A stretch of 64,000 nucleotides of DNA from Sesamum alatum (Eukaryota > Streptophyta > Magnoliopsida > Lamiales > Pedaliaceae), in assembly GCA_034509735.1 (NCBI GenBank), contig JACGWO010000001.1, forward strand, positions 9,254,854 to 9,318,853, read 5' to 3'. The translations under genes and the position numbers were made by a program. The notes under the pieces are model-generated. The model saw nothing but the letters and a program-made list of their open reading frames with translations. It was not told the DNA's origin and did not search any database. Positions 1-11,993 of this stretch are shown piece after piece. Within the stretch, counting starts at the first letter, position 1. Each line of letters starts with the position of its first letter.

Positions 1-42
1 AACATAACCTTAGCCTAACACATTAAACAAGTCTTATCTCAC

Positions 43-2899
43 CTGTATTATTCCATGGATTGGGGAGTGGATTTGAATTTGGAATAGTGGTTCCTGTTTC
101 AAGTCCTGCAGTTGAAGAATTAGACCCACTTCTGGCCTGTGTGCCACCCTGATTCCCCAAGAGAGCTGCAAATGGGTTTGATGCATCAGTGGCTGTACCA
201 CCACCCATGGTCGATGCATTCAAGAAGGGTTCTTGGACATTTTCATACATGCGCCTGAGCATGTTAAAGCCCTCAGGAGAAGATTCAATGTTACTCATTG
301 CCCTGTCAGTGTTTCTCATCATCTCACGCATTAATTCAGGGTTCCTTGCAGCTTCTAGTGTTTGCCGAAGGATACTGGGGTCATTGAGAATGTGAGCAAG
401 TTCAGGGTTCCGGTCAATAATCTCACGCATTTGTGGGTTACTCATAATCAAGCTGCGCATAATCTCCGGGTTGTTCATTAAGCTTTGAATGGCAGGCATG
501 TTCATTATCTCTCTCATCATGTTAGGGTTCTGAGTTAGTTGTTGCTGCACCTGTTCAAATTCAGGAAGTCCAGCTCCAAAGACTCCAGGCGCCCCAGCAC
601 CACCTAGTGCACCTAAACCAAGCCCCGGAAATAGGGATGCACCTGCACCAGCCATCCCAGTGCCCCCTGCATTGGGGCCAGCGCCTTGTGTGGCAGCAGT
701 ACTGTTGGCATTCCCAGCACTGGCAGGAGCAGGCGTGGGAGTGGGAGTGGGAGTGGGAGTGGCAGGAGACGCAGCTGGTGCAGAACCTCGAACCATATGA
801 ACAGTGTGCTCTGCCTGCAAACCTTTTCAAGAATAGAGAAAACAGACCAAAAATTATAAGGGGAAGGATCTGAGAGTTGGAGGAAGGCACTTTTTCTAAG
901 ACACAAATAACACATAGTGCAACTCCATCCGTAGGAGCACAATTTTGACAGTCAATTATTCAAGTAAGAAACCTAAGCTGTGGATGTGAAGCAGAAAAGC
1001 TTGTTCTTCATATGCTGCTACTCAGGAGTTTCCAAAAGCAATAGACCATCATTTGTGAGAAGGCAAGCTCCCGTGATATTATTAGTTATTAATTTACAGC
1101 AAAATCCTCAGTGATGATAAATAACTGAAAACTTTACATAAATCATTGGTATCAAGTTGTGGTATTTGCAATTTGCCGACACACACCAGACAGTTCTGAA
1201 TAGAAGCATACATTGTCCACATAATGGTGAAGAGTAATCTTGCACGACTATGAACTCAATATATTTCATGGATTCACACTACCGAAAGGAATGTCACCTT
1301 CCTAATCGGTTTACAGAGGAGTCCTTACATAAATAAGAAAATAGATTCACATCAAAGCAAGGTGGAAAAATACACTATCAAATTACTACTTAGAGGAGAC
1401 TGAAGTTTCATGTATTTCAAACAAAGGCATTGACACTGCAACACACCTAATAGATTAATATATTATACATAAAACATTAAAAGGACTCTAAAAATGTGAA
1501 ATATGTGGTATACCCAAACATAGCACTGACATAGTAGAGATACTTAATAAATAGTATATTCTGTATGCCTATTTCAAATGCATGTATATGCAAGCTGTCC
1601 TCCCTGACTGTTTAGCTAAATGCACGCATCTGCAAGTTCCAGTCTATCCTAAAAGCCATAATTAAATCAGTATTATATTCTTAATATATATCTTAAATCA
1701 TTCATCCAAAGGAAACATGCAAAAGGACTCAATAAATGACACAATCAAAACCATTTGAAGATGATGTAATAAGTTTTTACCACATACATGATGTTTTTAT
1801 ATTTCAACACAAACAAATCCAATACCGTTTAATCTTCAAGCACATGTAAGTCTTCTACTGTATAGAACTTTTCCTATATAATTTAGAAGCCTGGCAGATG
1901 TCTGTAAAATGTTCAACTTGCAACATAACATATGCCTCACGCAATTAAAATGTTTAAAGGGTGTCCAGTGCCCATGAAAAATTAATTTGCCACCTGGGAC
2001 AAAGAAAATCAAGCTTTCCGTACCAGGAAATATCTTATATTCTCTTTAAGATGACAAAGCCAGGCTTCTTAAAGCTGACCACAATTGGTAATTCTCAGGG
2101 ATCTGATAAATGTGTGCCTCTTGTCAGGCTTCAAACAACAAAAGCGTGGAACATTAAATGGCACAACAACTTGTGAAAAGGTTTTGCACGAAATAAATTA
2201 CATCCTACGCTGTATCGCAAACTGTTAACTTATCATTACTAAGTTAAATCATATCTATTATTTCACCATGATCACATCCAATTAACAGTAGTTATCCCCC
2301 ATGATTGACACAATAACTATCTTTGCGCTTTTGCTTCATCATTTATTGCTTTGATACAAATTTCAGCCAAGCAACAGCATTGTAAGAACAAATTTTTTGA
2401 GATTCCATGAAGAACACTCTAGAACTTGAACCAATTCCATTGTAGGCCTTAACTTACTAGAATTTACTTCTGCAGACACTTATCCGTTAACCAAATCAAC
2501 ATCTCACGCAAAAAAATGCAAGCGTATGGATAGACCACTCAAATTCTTTATTAATAGAAAAAATATATATCGAATTTCCAGAAGGGGAAAAAAAGCAATA
2601 AAGTAGAAGATTTAAAAATCCGGGTAAAAAAGAAAAAAGAAACAAGGCAGAAAAGGAAAGGAGAATAGGGTACCATAGCTGATTAGGGTTTGGTCATCCT
2701 TCAAGATCCGACCTTTGTAAATCAAACGCTGCTGTTCAGCTGGGACATCGCAATTCTGAGCCAAGACAGCTTTGAATTCCCCGACGGTTGAATCGAGGGT
2801 GGTTTTGACCGAAAATTTAGAGCCATTGGAGCATCGAATGTTGACAGTAACCTCCTCACCGGCAGCAACACCGGCGCTGGACTGACCCTCCGCACCCAT
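43..2899 (-). CDS. DSK2: Ubiquilin / DSK2-like ubiquitin receptor (3' end outside window)
   Basis: This is a shuttle receptor that brings ubiquitinated proteins to the proteasome (and, in plants, to autophagy); it is expected in cytosol and nucleus. Exon 1 is 2899-2674 and exon 2 is 822-43; a 1.85 kb intron splits a Gly codon. The next donor (GTGAGA) is at 42, so the gene runs off the left edge. Residues about 17-88 form the ubiquitin-like domain ([13 protein letters not shown] near the start, [14 protein letters not shown], then HTVHMVRG). Residues 97-106 are five Thr-Pro dipeptides, followed by a Gly/Ala-rich linker. Residues about 171-250 are STI1 repeats rich in Met, Asn and Pro ([20 protein letters not shown]). 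The C-terminal UBA domain expected for the family lies beyond the window. The start at MGAEGQ immediately precedes the ubiquitin-like domain. The family call is secure; assignment to one DSK2 paralogue is not possible. Confidence 0.93.
735..763. repeat. Coding hexanucleotide microsatellite (GGGAGT/ACTCCC)
   Basis: An in-frame hexanucleotide repeat (GTGGGA phase on the plus strand) encodes the Thr-Pro run, residues about 97-106, of the DSK2-like protein. Because the unit is 6 bp, copy-number change would alter the linker by whole Thr-Pro pairs without shifting the frame. Confidence 0.85.
823..2673 (-). other. Long first intron of the DSK2-like gene
   Basis: A 1.85 kb AT-rich stretch lies between the two DSK2-like exons, with a GTACCC donor and an AAAAG acceptor on the minus strand. 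I see no convincing coding region, RNA gene or transposon in it; the short open frames inside have no family resemblance. Confidence 0.8.
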
Positions 2900-3355
2900 G
2901 AATTCTTTTCTCTTTTTTTTTTTTGTTTTTTTGTTTTTGGTTTTTGTGAGTGTGTATTTCTTGTGCTTTTTCCCTTTGCAAAATGAATAATCAATGAAAA
3001 GCCCTAACCCTAGATAAAAGGAAAATCGCAAGTAGAGGTGGGTTGTAATTAATAAAAAGTAAGGAAATGAAGGGAAACAATAATGAATATGATGATAGAG
3101 AAAGGAATTGAGTAATGGAGAAAGAAAAAAGGAGATTGGGAAGAAAATAATGTAGAGGGGTAGGAGAGGAAGGAGGTTGGGTCGCTATGAAATTCTTTCT
3201 ACAAAGTGAAAAGGATTTGGGAATTCGGAATTCGGAATTCGGAATTGGGAATTGCGGATGCCTTTTATTGGATTGTATTTGTATTTGTATTTTGTATTTT
3301 GTATTTTGTATTTGTATGCATATTCCTTTCTCTTCTTTTGCATTTTGCCTCTCTC

Positions 3356-3392
<37 letters not shown>

Positions 3393-4265
3393 CTTTGCTA
3401 AACAATAATAAATATTAATAAAGTGTCATTTGCATTGAATTGCGTTTTCGGTACAATACATGTCATCAAACCCCCATCCAATGCCTTTGCTCCACCACTC
3501 CCACATAACTCATTACCCATAATTAATTATTAATTTTCCAACTCATTAACTTGTTTTATTCTTAACTTCTACCTTACAAATATGTAGTTAAATAAATAAA
3601 TATATAATAATACGAACTCGCACACACACCAAATCATATTCTTTATATTCTTTTTTTTTCTTTTTTGGCTCTATACAATTAGAAAATTAGTTTAGTTGGA
3701 TCCAAAATAGTTTAATAGAAAAAATGTGGAGAATAGAGTGAGAGAAGAGGGAAAGAATCATGAACCCCTTGAGCTTTACAACAGCAGGAAGCAACCAATC
3801 AAGTCGCACCTCTATATCTTGAACGCACCTAATGCATGTATACAATTAGAGACCACGTTTACCGTATTGGATTAGTCCAAATATTTAAGTTAATATGGCC
3901 TTATCAGATGTTTGCTACAAATATGGTCGGCTCAGTATAAATACACATGGCCCCGTTATTGACCCTAACAAAACGCCATACTCCAATTTTGGTTTCGAGA
4001 CACACAAAAACAATATGTGGGACCACACTCATCCACATTAATTTTTCTTGTTGAATTTACCCCTTGTATGAGCATTCGAAATTCCTTGTGTGTCCCCGTA
4101 TTTCCATAAAACTACACGTTGTCTTAAATGTTGTGTCATGAGGTAAGTGGTACTTATTGCTTCCAAATTTGGCTCCATTTCTTCTTCCTGAGTCCATTCG
4201 ACTTGTCTACCTATTTTCTTCTTCTTCCCGACTCCAAATTTAGCTCCATTTCTTCTTCTCAACTC
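2900..4265. other. DSK2-like 5' flank and intergenic DNA with simple repeats
   Basis: No gene is seen here. The segment nearest the DSK2-like start holds a poly-T/A tract and, at about 3004-3014, a CCCTAACCCTAG telomere-like motif common in plant promoters. Further out are four GGAATTC units (about 3220-3246), a TATTTGTATTTTG repeat (about 3270-3318), and a (CT)n run. Confidence 0.6.
3349..3388. repeat. (CT)n microsatellite
   Basis: A nearly pure CT run about 450-490 bp upstream of the DSK2-like start codon. (CT)n/(GA)n tracts are common in plant promoters and leaders. Confidence 0.9.
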
Positions 4266-4612
4266 CACAAGAAGTTCAAGCCTCTGAAGAGTGCGATTTG
4301 TGTGAAGAATCACTTCAAGAGGAGCCACTTCCCCAAGATGTATTCTTGGAATCATTGAGTTTCTCCGTTGTGGCTGATTCGAAGAGTCATTTGAAGCATT
4401 GTGGGGAGAGCAAATGGAGGTGTTCTTGCAGGACGAGCTTTTCGGGAAAGGATAAGTTGTTCGGGCACATGTCTTTATTCGAGGGTATATGCTAGACGTG
4501 GTGGATGACAGTGAGGAGGAGCAAGGAAAGAGCGTGGCAGTAGAGGCCACTGTGATGGTGGTGGATGAGGAGGAGGAGAAGGAGATCAATGTGAAAGATT
4601 TTGGGGCCGGGC
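4266..4612 (+). pseudogene. STOP1-type C2H2 zinc-finger pseudogene fragment
   Basis: This is a broken copy of the 3' half of a STOP1/STOP2-like transcription factor, a family known for acid-soil and aluminium tolerance. Three frames must be joined to follow the similarity. The first reads [20 protein letters not shown] then [10 protein letters not shown], followed by a stop at 4356-4358. The next reads [20 protein letters not shown], then [20 protein letters not shown]. The third begins near 4490 and gives an acidic tail (DVVDDSEEEQGKS, DEEEEKE). Finger Cys residues are lost around 4347-4358, where WNH stands in place of the CxxC pair. The upstream fingers are absent, because sequence before 4266 has no resemblance. 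The two frameshifts and lost cysteines argue against function. Transcription status is unknown. Confidence 0.75.
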
Positions 4613-5487
4613 TGACTAGTGGATTAAAGAGGAATAAAGGCTACTCACATTGCAAAGATATCTTACTTAGAAATGTGTTTTTAGCATTTAATGTTCATTT
4701 ATTACACAACATGACTAATTTGACAATAGTTAATAGCATGGGCAAAAATATAATTGTAAGCACATTCTGGATTGAATTGTGGGATAGTAAATAGCAGTTT
4801 ATATTTGTATTCGGATTATTGCCCATATAACTGATACAAAGTAAACATATTATGAAATAATATTGTATAGGCTAATATAAGAGATAATATAGGTATACTA
4901 TAATGTGGGTTAATACAATATCGTGTTGTAGACATGACCTTAATTTTTTTTATTATCAAATAAAATAATTGATCATAATTAATAAAATAAATCAGTTTGA
5001 AATATATATGAATAGAAAATTATTTATATGATTAATTAAATAAATGATGGGTGTTTGTTAATAAAATAAGTAAAGTAATGTCTAGCAAAATATTTTGTTT
5101 TAATTTTGAGCATTAATAAATAGTATAGGAGTAGTGGTTTTAAGAGTTTTGCTTCTTTTTTGTTTTGTTTTAGATAAATTAAATAAGAGGATAACAATTA
5201 ACACTTAAGTTATATTACCTCCAAACTCTCACATTTTATATGTGAGGGTGTTTAGTATTTTATTATACGTAGATGTATAGATACAGTTATACATATATTT
5301 AAAAAATAAATGTTAATACATATTTATATATATCTTGGTGAAATGTGGAAATTGACATACTTATTGGGGTCAATTTGAAAAATGTCCTAAGAGTTGAGGG
5401 GGTGAAGTGAAAGGGTGCTTTAGCAGAGTTGAAGACATACATCATAAACGTACAGCAAGGAGGCAGCAAATAGCGCAGCAGCATTCA
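4613..5487. other. AT-rich intergenic DNA
   Basis: Very AT-rich spacer between the zinc-finger relic and the EF-hand gene. A stop in frame with the EF-hand gene at 5395 and the AT-rich composition argue against a missed upstream Gly/Pro-rich exon. Nothing else is recognised. Confidence 0.6.
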
Positions 5488-7887
5488 ATGGAGAACCGGG
5501 CGATTCTGAGGGAGTGGTTCGACCGAGTTGACTCCCAGAGAACCGGAAATATCACTGCAACTCAGCTCAAGGTTCAACTTTTTATATACCTTTTACCTTT
5601 TTCTCTCTGCTCTTCTGTTTATCAAATCCACAAGAAACTTTTTGTATGTGATGATATCGAAATTTTGTTTACTTCTGGATGATATTGATCAGAGTGCTTT
5701 TGCCGTCGGAAACCTTCATTTCCCGGTATCCGTGGTTCAGCAAATGATCAGGTGTGGTGCCGTACTGCGTTTGAAATTATGAATCCAATTCACTATATTC
5801 CGCGCCGTAAAATTGCTGTTTGGGTTTTTTATGTGGATCGGCATGCTGTTTAGGATGTATGATTTCGACAGAAATGGAACAATGAGCTTTGACGGTGAGT
5901 TTCATTTGGTATTTCTCCATCTTTCCTTTTATTTTTGCAATAGGGCATGAATTGGTTTTTCCTTTCATCTTCCTGTCAAATGAGTGTTTTTTTTTTTTTT
6001 TTTTTGGATTGAGAAAGGGCACGTTCTTATTTCTTGTACCTATTATTTTCCAGAATTTGTTGAACTTAACAAGTTTCTTCTGAAGGTTAGTATGTCCCTC
6101 CATAGCAAGTTCCTTTTCCGCAAATCGTAGAAACTTGTATAAAGTTTTCGACCATATTTGCTTTCCTTACAGGTTCAACAGGCATTCTCAGGCTTGGAAA
6201 GGTGATTTAGTGCTAGAACTTGATTTAGAACATGCAATTCTATACAGTGTGGCGATGTGGTTTCTTGTTGGTTTTGCGCTATTAGATCTTTGATTAGAGT
6301 TCCACTTCATCCTTTTGTCCCATTGTGGCCAGAACTGTGCAGTAAAACTACCTTTAGGTTCAATATGCATGACCAATATAAACTAGCCATGCTCTTACGA
6401 GCAAGTTGACTAGGTAGGTCCATGTCTCTAGGTGCTTAGAATTGACTGAAAGCATTGGATCATGTTGTTTTCGAAGCATTTATGGAGCGATAAGTTTAAA
6501 GTTGATGAATATCCTTTTTGTTGTATTTTAATTATTGATTTAGAATGCTATGACAATTGTACGAAGGAAGAGAATGCTGTGATAAAAATTTGATTTTAAT
6601 CGAACCATAGTTGCTTGCTTTTAGTAGTTTGCAGCTGTCACCTTCTTATATGATATCCTGATTGCCTTGTAAGTTTAGCCGAGTGCATTCTTCTTTTTCA
6701 TTTGGCATTTTTTCTTCAAGATATGTATGAAGTAATACTAATAAACAGTTTGTTGGGATCTGGTCCTACTTTTTGTTGGTTGAACCCAATGCAGCTACAG
6801 GAAGTAAAGACTAATGTAATTATGGTATTTTTTTCTCCCCGTTTGAGCAGGGGACGTGGATATCTTGTTCCTGATGAAGCATATGAGGTATATTTATTTT
6901 CCTTTCTCTTCTTGTTCTTTGCCATTTACCTTTGAATTTATAGTTTGTTCTGAACTTGTAATGGTGCAATTGCAAGATGCTTATTGTTTTCCTTATGAGG
7001 ACTTCCAGAATGCTTCTTACTCTATTCTTTCACGATATTTTTCTCCCTTATTCTTTTTAGTTTGATTAATGGTTATAGGCATTGGTGAAAATTGGATTCT
7101 CTCTCGACTCTCCAGCTTTTTATACCGTTTGTGAGGTAAAGTACATGAGATAATCTAACTGATAGTTAGATATAGTTCAGTCAGCGTGTTTATAAATAAG
7201 ATATTTGAAATTGACTGTGTTCTCTATTAATAATGATACAGAGTTTTGATCAAACGAAGACTGGCAAACTCAGACTTGATGATTTTATAGCTCTTTGCAT
7301 ATTTGTACAGTCAGCCAGGTCTGTAGAGATCAGTAAGCTTAATATCATTGCTTATGCTGCATTGTCGTATTTGGAACAATAGTTCTGTGCAACGGACTGA
7401 GAAGGACTTGTCATGTTTTCTTCTTGGTTGCATTGAGTTGCTACTGGTGATTGCACCATTTGCTCAACTTAGTAGCTGTCATGTTATCCTTTTATTGTTC
7501 TCTTATGATTTAAACCTGCTTTGCCACGATTGTTAACTGACTGAAACATTGATTACAATTTTATATCCTTCCTAGGAACCTGTTCAACTCATTTGATACA
7601 AGCAAGCAAGGCAGGGTGACTCTTGACTTCAACCAATTTGTTTACTGCAGTGAGTACAGGGCCACAAACTTATAGACCGGATAAAATTCCGACCCTTATA
7701 ATTTAATAAATATGGTGGTTACAATGAGTCATAGTTTGAGCTGTCTTCTAAGAATAACCAAGACAATTGGATTTATTTCTTCTGCTTTACAGGCATCGTG
7801 CGGGATATTGTGTTGAGTTGGTTTTTCTTACCTTAACCCAATTCTCTTATTTTTGCTTTTTGTGCAGCTTCAAATTGCAGAATATGA
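5488..7887 (+). CDS. Penta-EF-hand calcium-binding protein (CML48-like)
   Basis: A small Ca-binding protein of the sorcin/ALG-2/peflin group; in Arabidopsis the relatives are CML48-50. Ten exons join in frame: 5488-5571, 5693-5751, 5854-5894, 6054-6085, 6173-6201, 6851-6887, 7079-7135, 7242-7318, 7576-7649, 7868-7887. They give 169 residues. EF loops are seen near VDSQRTGNIT, YDFDRNGTMSFDEF, FDQTKTGKLRLDD and FDTSKQGRVTLDF. Only the DFDRNGTMSFDE loop is fully canonical (Asp 1, Asp 3, Asn 5, Gly 6, Glu 12); the others have changes at Ca ligands (for example Gln at positions 3 and 12 of the first). The Gly/Pro-rich N-terminus usual for the group is missing. Open frame continues back to 5398 without an ATG, so 5488 is the first possible ATG here. 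The family call is firm; the orthologue is tentative. Confidence 0.85.
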
Positions 7888-8553
7888 TGGATCCGGCTAC
7901 GCTTATTGTTAATTGAGAAGGTGAAGTTGAGATAGGGCATATGGGGTGATTGTGTGTGGTTCCGATTGTATGATGTTGCATGAGTGTGTATTGACTTGTG
8001 GTTCAACTTCTTGTTGTATCATAATGTTGGACATGGACTGGGTGACAAGGGTTTAGCCTAGCCTAGTGGTCACTGGTGTTATGTTATTAAGTGACTTATA
8101 TATATATTTGTTTATGAAAGTTTCTGCAGACAGTAAACTTATTTGTGTGTAGAAAAAGGATTTGAAGTTATGTAGTGGATGGTCACATTATTTGGGAAGG
8201 CTGCCGACCCCGTGAGGGTGAGCAATCTATTGCATTTGAAGAATGGAAATAATTGTTGCAAGTCAAAAAAATGCAGGGGAAGTTGATCGAATTCTTCCAA
8301 AAAGAAAGAGAGAAATGTGTGCTAGGGGAGATGTATCCCAATCCCATGTACCCAATGTGCAATGGTGATGGCATGGATTTCACTAACAGTACAGACTACA
8401 GAACAATGAATCAATAATGACAAATGTGTAGCAAAGTGGTAGTAATATTTTATTAGGAGTGTATGTATGTATGAGGTAAGATGGGGCCGCCTCTATTTTG
8501 TATCTATCTTCCCCATCCCAATCATTTCAAATTAATCCCCTTCTCTATGTTTT

Positions 8554-8581
8554 GGGACTGGGGGTGGGGTGGGGTGGGGGG
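8554..8581 (+). promoter_or_regulatory. Candidate G-quadruplex motif upstream of the PUB15-like gene
   Basis: Five G runs of 3 to 6 bases are separated by loops of 1 to 3 bases (GGGACTGGGGG, then TGGGG units, ending GGGGGG). This fits the standard G3+ N1-7 rule for G-quadruplexes. It lies about 570 bp upstream of the PUB15-like ATG, on the coding strand. Folding and any regulatory role are inferred. Confidence 0.6.
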
Positions 8582-8736
8582 TAATTTTTTTTTTTTAAAA
8601 AAAAAAAGAAAAACAGGGGGAAAAGTAAAAGAAAGGAGAGTGAGTGTTGGGTGGGTGGAGGCTCCACTCTAGATTATGTTGTCCAGAGAAAAATATGAAA
8701 AAAAAAAAAGAAAGAAAAGATTGAGATGAATGAATA

Positions 8737-8759
8737 GAGGAGAGGAGAGGAGAGGAGAG
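8737..8759. repeat. (AGGAG)n pentanucleotide repeat
   Basis: Four tandem GAGGA/AGGAG units in the PUB15-like 5' flank. A similar run occurs at 14108-14131 in the SLY1 promoter. Confidence 0.8.
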
Positions 8760-9153
8760 CCGGAGTAGCATGTGAGAGTACGCGTCATATTTGTCCAGGA
8801 CCGAAAACGCGTGGCCCAACAGCTTTCAATTCCAACCTCCCTCCTCCTCCCCCTCCCCTTCCATTGCATCTTTACCCGCGAAAATAAAAACAAGACAAAT
8901 TCTATCCTTAAATTCCGCAATCAGAAGAAAAATCTGAGACACACAGTAAAGTAAAGAACCATACTGAGTGCCACCGCTTTTAGCCTTGGAAATTCTGCTA
9001 TCAACTACTGCTAGTAATATTCCTTGTGCTCAAATCATCATCATCTTCTCTACCTCTCCTTCCTGGAGAATATATATGTATATTTCTGGTTTCTTTTCTT
9101 GGAAACCAAATTGCAAGAGATCGATTGAATGAAGTGAGTTTCGGCTAGCGGTG

Positions 9154-11570
9154 ATGGAAGGAGAAGGAAGCAGAATTGAGGGTAAGGAAAATAATATTAA
9201 TAGTTGGGGAAATGGGATTGAAGTTGTGAAGGAAATGATGGAAGTGATCGAGAAAGTGGGATCCTACGTTGGCTTCAGAAAGACTCAGAGAAAAGAGTGT
9301 TTGAACTTAGTGAGGAGGTTGAAGCTTCTGATGCCTCTACTTGAAGAGATTAAGGAGCTTCATCCCTCCACTTGTGATGACGATGACGCAGACGCAGACA
9401 CAGACGCACTCACTCCGTTGGTTAATCTCAGGACAGCTCTATTGGCTTCTAAGAAATTGCTCAAGACTTGTAACTCCGGCAGCAAGATTTTTCTTGTTAG
9501 AATCACCTCTACCTCCTCCTTTTTCTTGAATTCCCTTCCTTTTCAGCTAATAATGACATCTTTTTATTTCTATTCTAGGCTCTGGAGAGTGAATCCATGA
9601 TGAGCAGATTTCATGCTGTTTACGATAAGCTAAACCAGGCACTTCATGATATGCCTTATGAGAAGCTCGGCATCTCTGAAGAAGTTAGAGAGCAAGTAAT
9701 ATAAGTTTCCTTCTTCTTTTGGGTAATTTGCGGATTAAATCAAATTAATTTTTGTTTGTGGATTTCCCTTTCCCCAGGTTGAGCTAATGCATATGCAACT
9801 GAGCCGAGCTAAAAGGAGGACGGAAACACAGGATATGGAACTCGCAATGGATATGATGGTTGTCTTCTCCAAAAACGATGATGACCGGAATGCAGATGAT
9901 GCAATCATAGAGAGATTAGCTAAGAAATTGGAGTTGCATACAATGGCGGAGCTGAAAACAGAAACTATGGCTGTCAGAAAACTGGTGAAAGCCAAGGGGG
10001 GCGTGCATAATAACAAAGAGAGCATCCAACAAGTTGTGGATCTCCTAAGAAAATTTAAGCAAATAGCTGGAATTGATGAAAACAGTGTTCTTGACGGGCC
10101 TGCCTTATTGAGATGTCTGGAGAAAAGCAAGTCTTTGTTAATACCTCATGAGTTCCTCTGTCCAATCAGTTTGGAGATAATGGCTGATCCCGTTATCATT
10201 GCCACTGGCCAGGTAATTTCTCCTACTTGTACTTCTACATAATAATTTCCATTCCTTATCTTTATCCAATTATCAGCTTTCTATTCTAATGTTCATTCCT
10301 CACCCTAGTACTTCATCTACCTTACAACTTCTATCTATATTTTTAGTTTCATTCATCAGTGGGCCATAAGTAATGTTAACATAACATGAATCTGCCGATA
10401 TTTCTGAATCACCAAATTTTTAAGTGTTTGTTACATTTTTCAGATTTTGAGTGATTATTATTCATTTTGCTTCTCTGCTTGCTTGCGGATGTCTTCCAGA
10501 CTTATGAACGAGAGAGCATACAGAGGTGGTTAAATTCAGGCCACAGAACATGCCCCAAAACAGGACAAAAGTTGAATTACTTGACAGTGGCTCCAAACTT
10601 TGCCCTTCGCAATCTCATTCAGCAATGGTGTGAGAAGAATAACTACGACCTACCCAAGAAGGAAATTAGTGATGATCCCGACATTGCTTCTTCTCCACTC
10701 GCCGAGGAAGTCTCCTCCTTGATCCAAAATCTGTATTCGTCCCATGTAAATGTGCAGAGAGATGCTATTGTCAGGATCCGTATGCTCTCCAAAGAGTCTC
10801 CTGACAGTAGAGTTTTGATTGCCAACAGTGGAGGAATTCCCCCCTTGGTTTATCTCTTGTCATGCACAGATTCTGAAATCCAACAGCACATTGTCACTGC
10901 TCTTCTCAACTTATCACTCGACGAGGCAAACAAAAGACTTATAGCTAGAGAAGGAGCTATTCCTGCTATTATTCAAGTTCTGCGCAACGGAACACAAGAG
11001 GCGAAAGAAAATTCTGCTGCAGCTTTGTTCAGTTTGTCGATCCTTGATGACAACAAAGTTCTAGTGGGTTGCTCCAATGGGATCCCACCTCTTGTGGATC
11101 TCTTGAGAAATGGGACAAACAGAGGGAAAAAGGATGCTGCAACCGCGCTCTTCAGTTTGGTACTCAACCAAGCAAATAGGTCAAGAGCAATCAAGGCAGG
11201 TATAATCCCTCCGTTGCTTCATCTGCTTGAAGATAAGAGCTTGGACATGGTTGATGAAGCCCTCTCAATTTTATTACTTCTTGCATCACATCCTGAAGGC
11301 AGAAACGAGATTGGCAGACTATCTTTCATACAAACGCTGGTTGAAATAGTGCGAGATGGGACTCCAAAGAACAAGGAATGTGCCACAGCTGTTATACTGG
11401 AGTTAGGATCAAATAATTCGTCTTGTCTGCTGGCGGCACTGCAATATGGTGTTTATGATCATTTGGTAGAGATTAAAAGATGCGGCACAACCAGAGCACA
11501 AAGAAAAGCAAATTCACTTTTGCACCTGATGAGCAAGAATGAGCACATACCCTTTGTCCCTCGGAAATAG
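9154..11570 (+). CDS. PUB15: U-box / ARM-repeat E3 ubiquitin ligase (PUB15-like)
   Basis: An E3 ubiquitin ligase that would transfer ubiquitin from an E2 to bound targets in the cytosol. Exons 9154-9495, 9579-9695, 9778-10212 and 10500-11570 join in frame to 654 residues, the usual size for class II plant U-box proteins. Residues about 20-250 are the helical U-box N-terminal domain, containing an Asp-rich insert ([10 protein letters not shown]). The U-box spans about 275-343: [20 protein letters not shown], then [20 protein letters not shown] and [12 protein letters not shown]. Residues about 360-640 are Armadillo repeats ([41 protein letters not shown]). The start is the ATG at 9154; a GTG just before it is in frame but unlikely. 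Similarity is closest to Arabidopsis PUB15 as I recall it; confusion with PUB13/14 is possible. The 3' end faces the histidine-phosphatase gene, with 423 bp between the stops. Confidence 0.92.
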
Positions 11571-11993
11571 CGGTTGTTGCTGATGTCGTGCCTGTTGCAA
11601 CTGATTTCCTTTTTCAATCTAAACATGTATCTAGCTGCTTTTGAAGTTTTCAACAACTACAAGAAATATTCTCGAATGAAAATGGAAGTTTTGAACACAA
11701 GCTTTCTTGATCAACAGAGTCAAAATGCAATGGAAAAGGGCACTGATCAACGCGATGATAGTCAAATGTAAGTGCCTTACTGAGTCTAAATATGATTTAT
11801 TCGCAAATTCAACGTGTAATAGAAAGTCAAGAGCATGACTTGATCATAACCCCAAAGGGAAGTACTTGATATATATGGTGCGAGATAAAAGGTACCATAG
11901 AAATATAAAAGAATACAAGGCTCTCGTTGCCTCTTAATCATTTCAACTCAATGCAGTGGCATGCATACTCAAATTGAAGCACCAAATTATAGT

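Larger units (their letters stand above)
7888..9153. other. Intergenic region: EF-hand 3' flank and PUB15-like promoter/leader
   Basis: No gene is seen. The region holds the 3' untranslated part of the EF-hand gene, a G-rich tract (8554-8581) followed by oligo-T/oligo-A, an (AGGAG)n run (about 8737-8759), and a pyrimidine-rich leader before the PUB15-like ATG. Confidence 0.6.

Noticed and set aside
2612..3031. Extended 139-codon version of DSK2-like exon 1
   Set aside because: The upstream part is Lys/Thr-rich translation of a poly-A/T leader and the 3' part runs through the splice donor; only 2899-2674 is coding.
4038..4589. 183-codon minus-strand open frame
   Set aside because: Low-complexity Ser/Thr/Glu-rich shadow of the STOP1-like relic, which reads meaningfully only on the plus strand.
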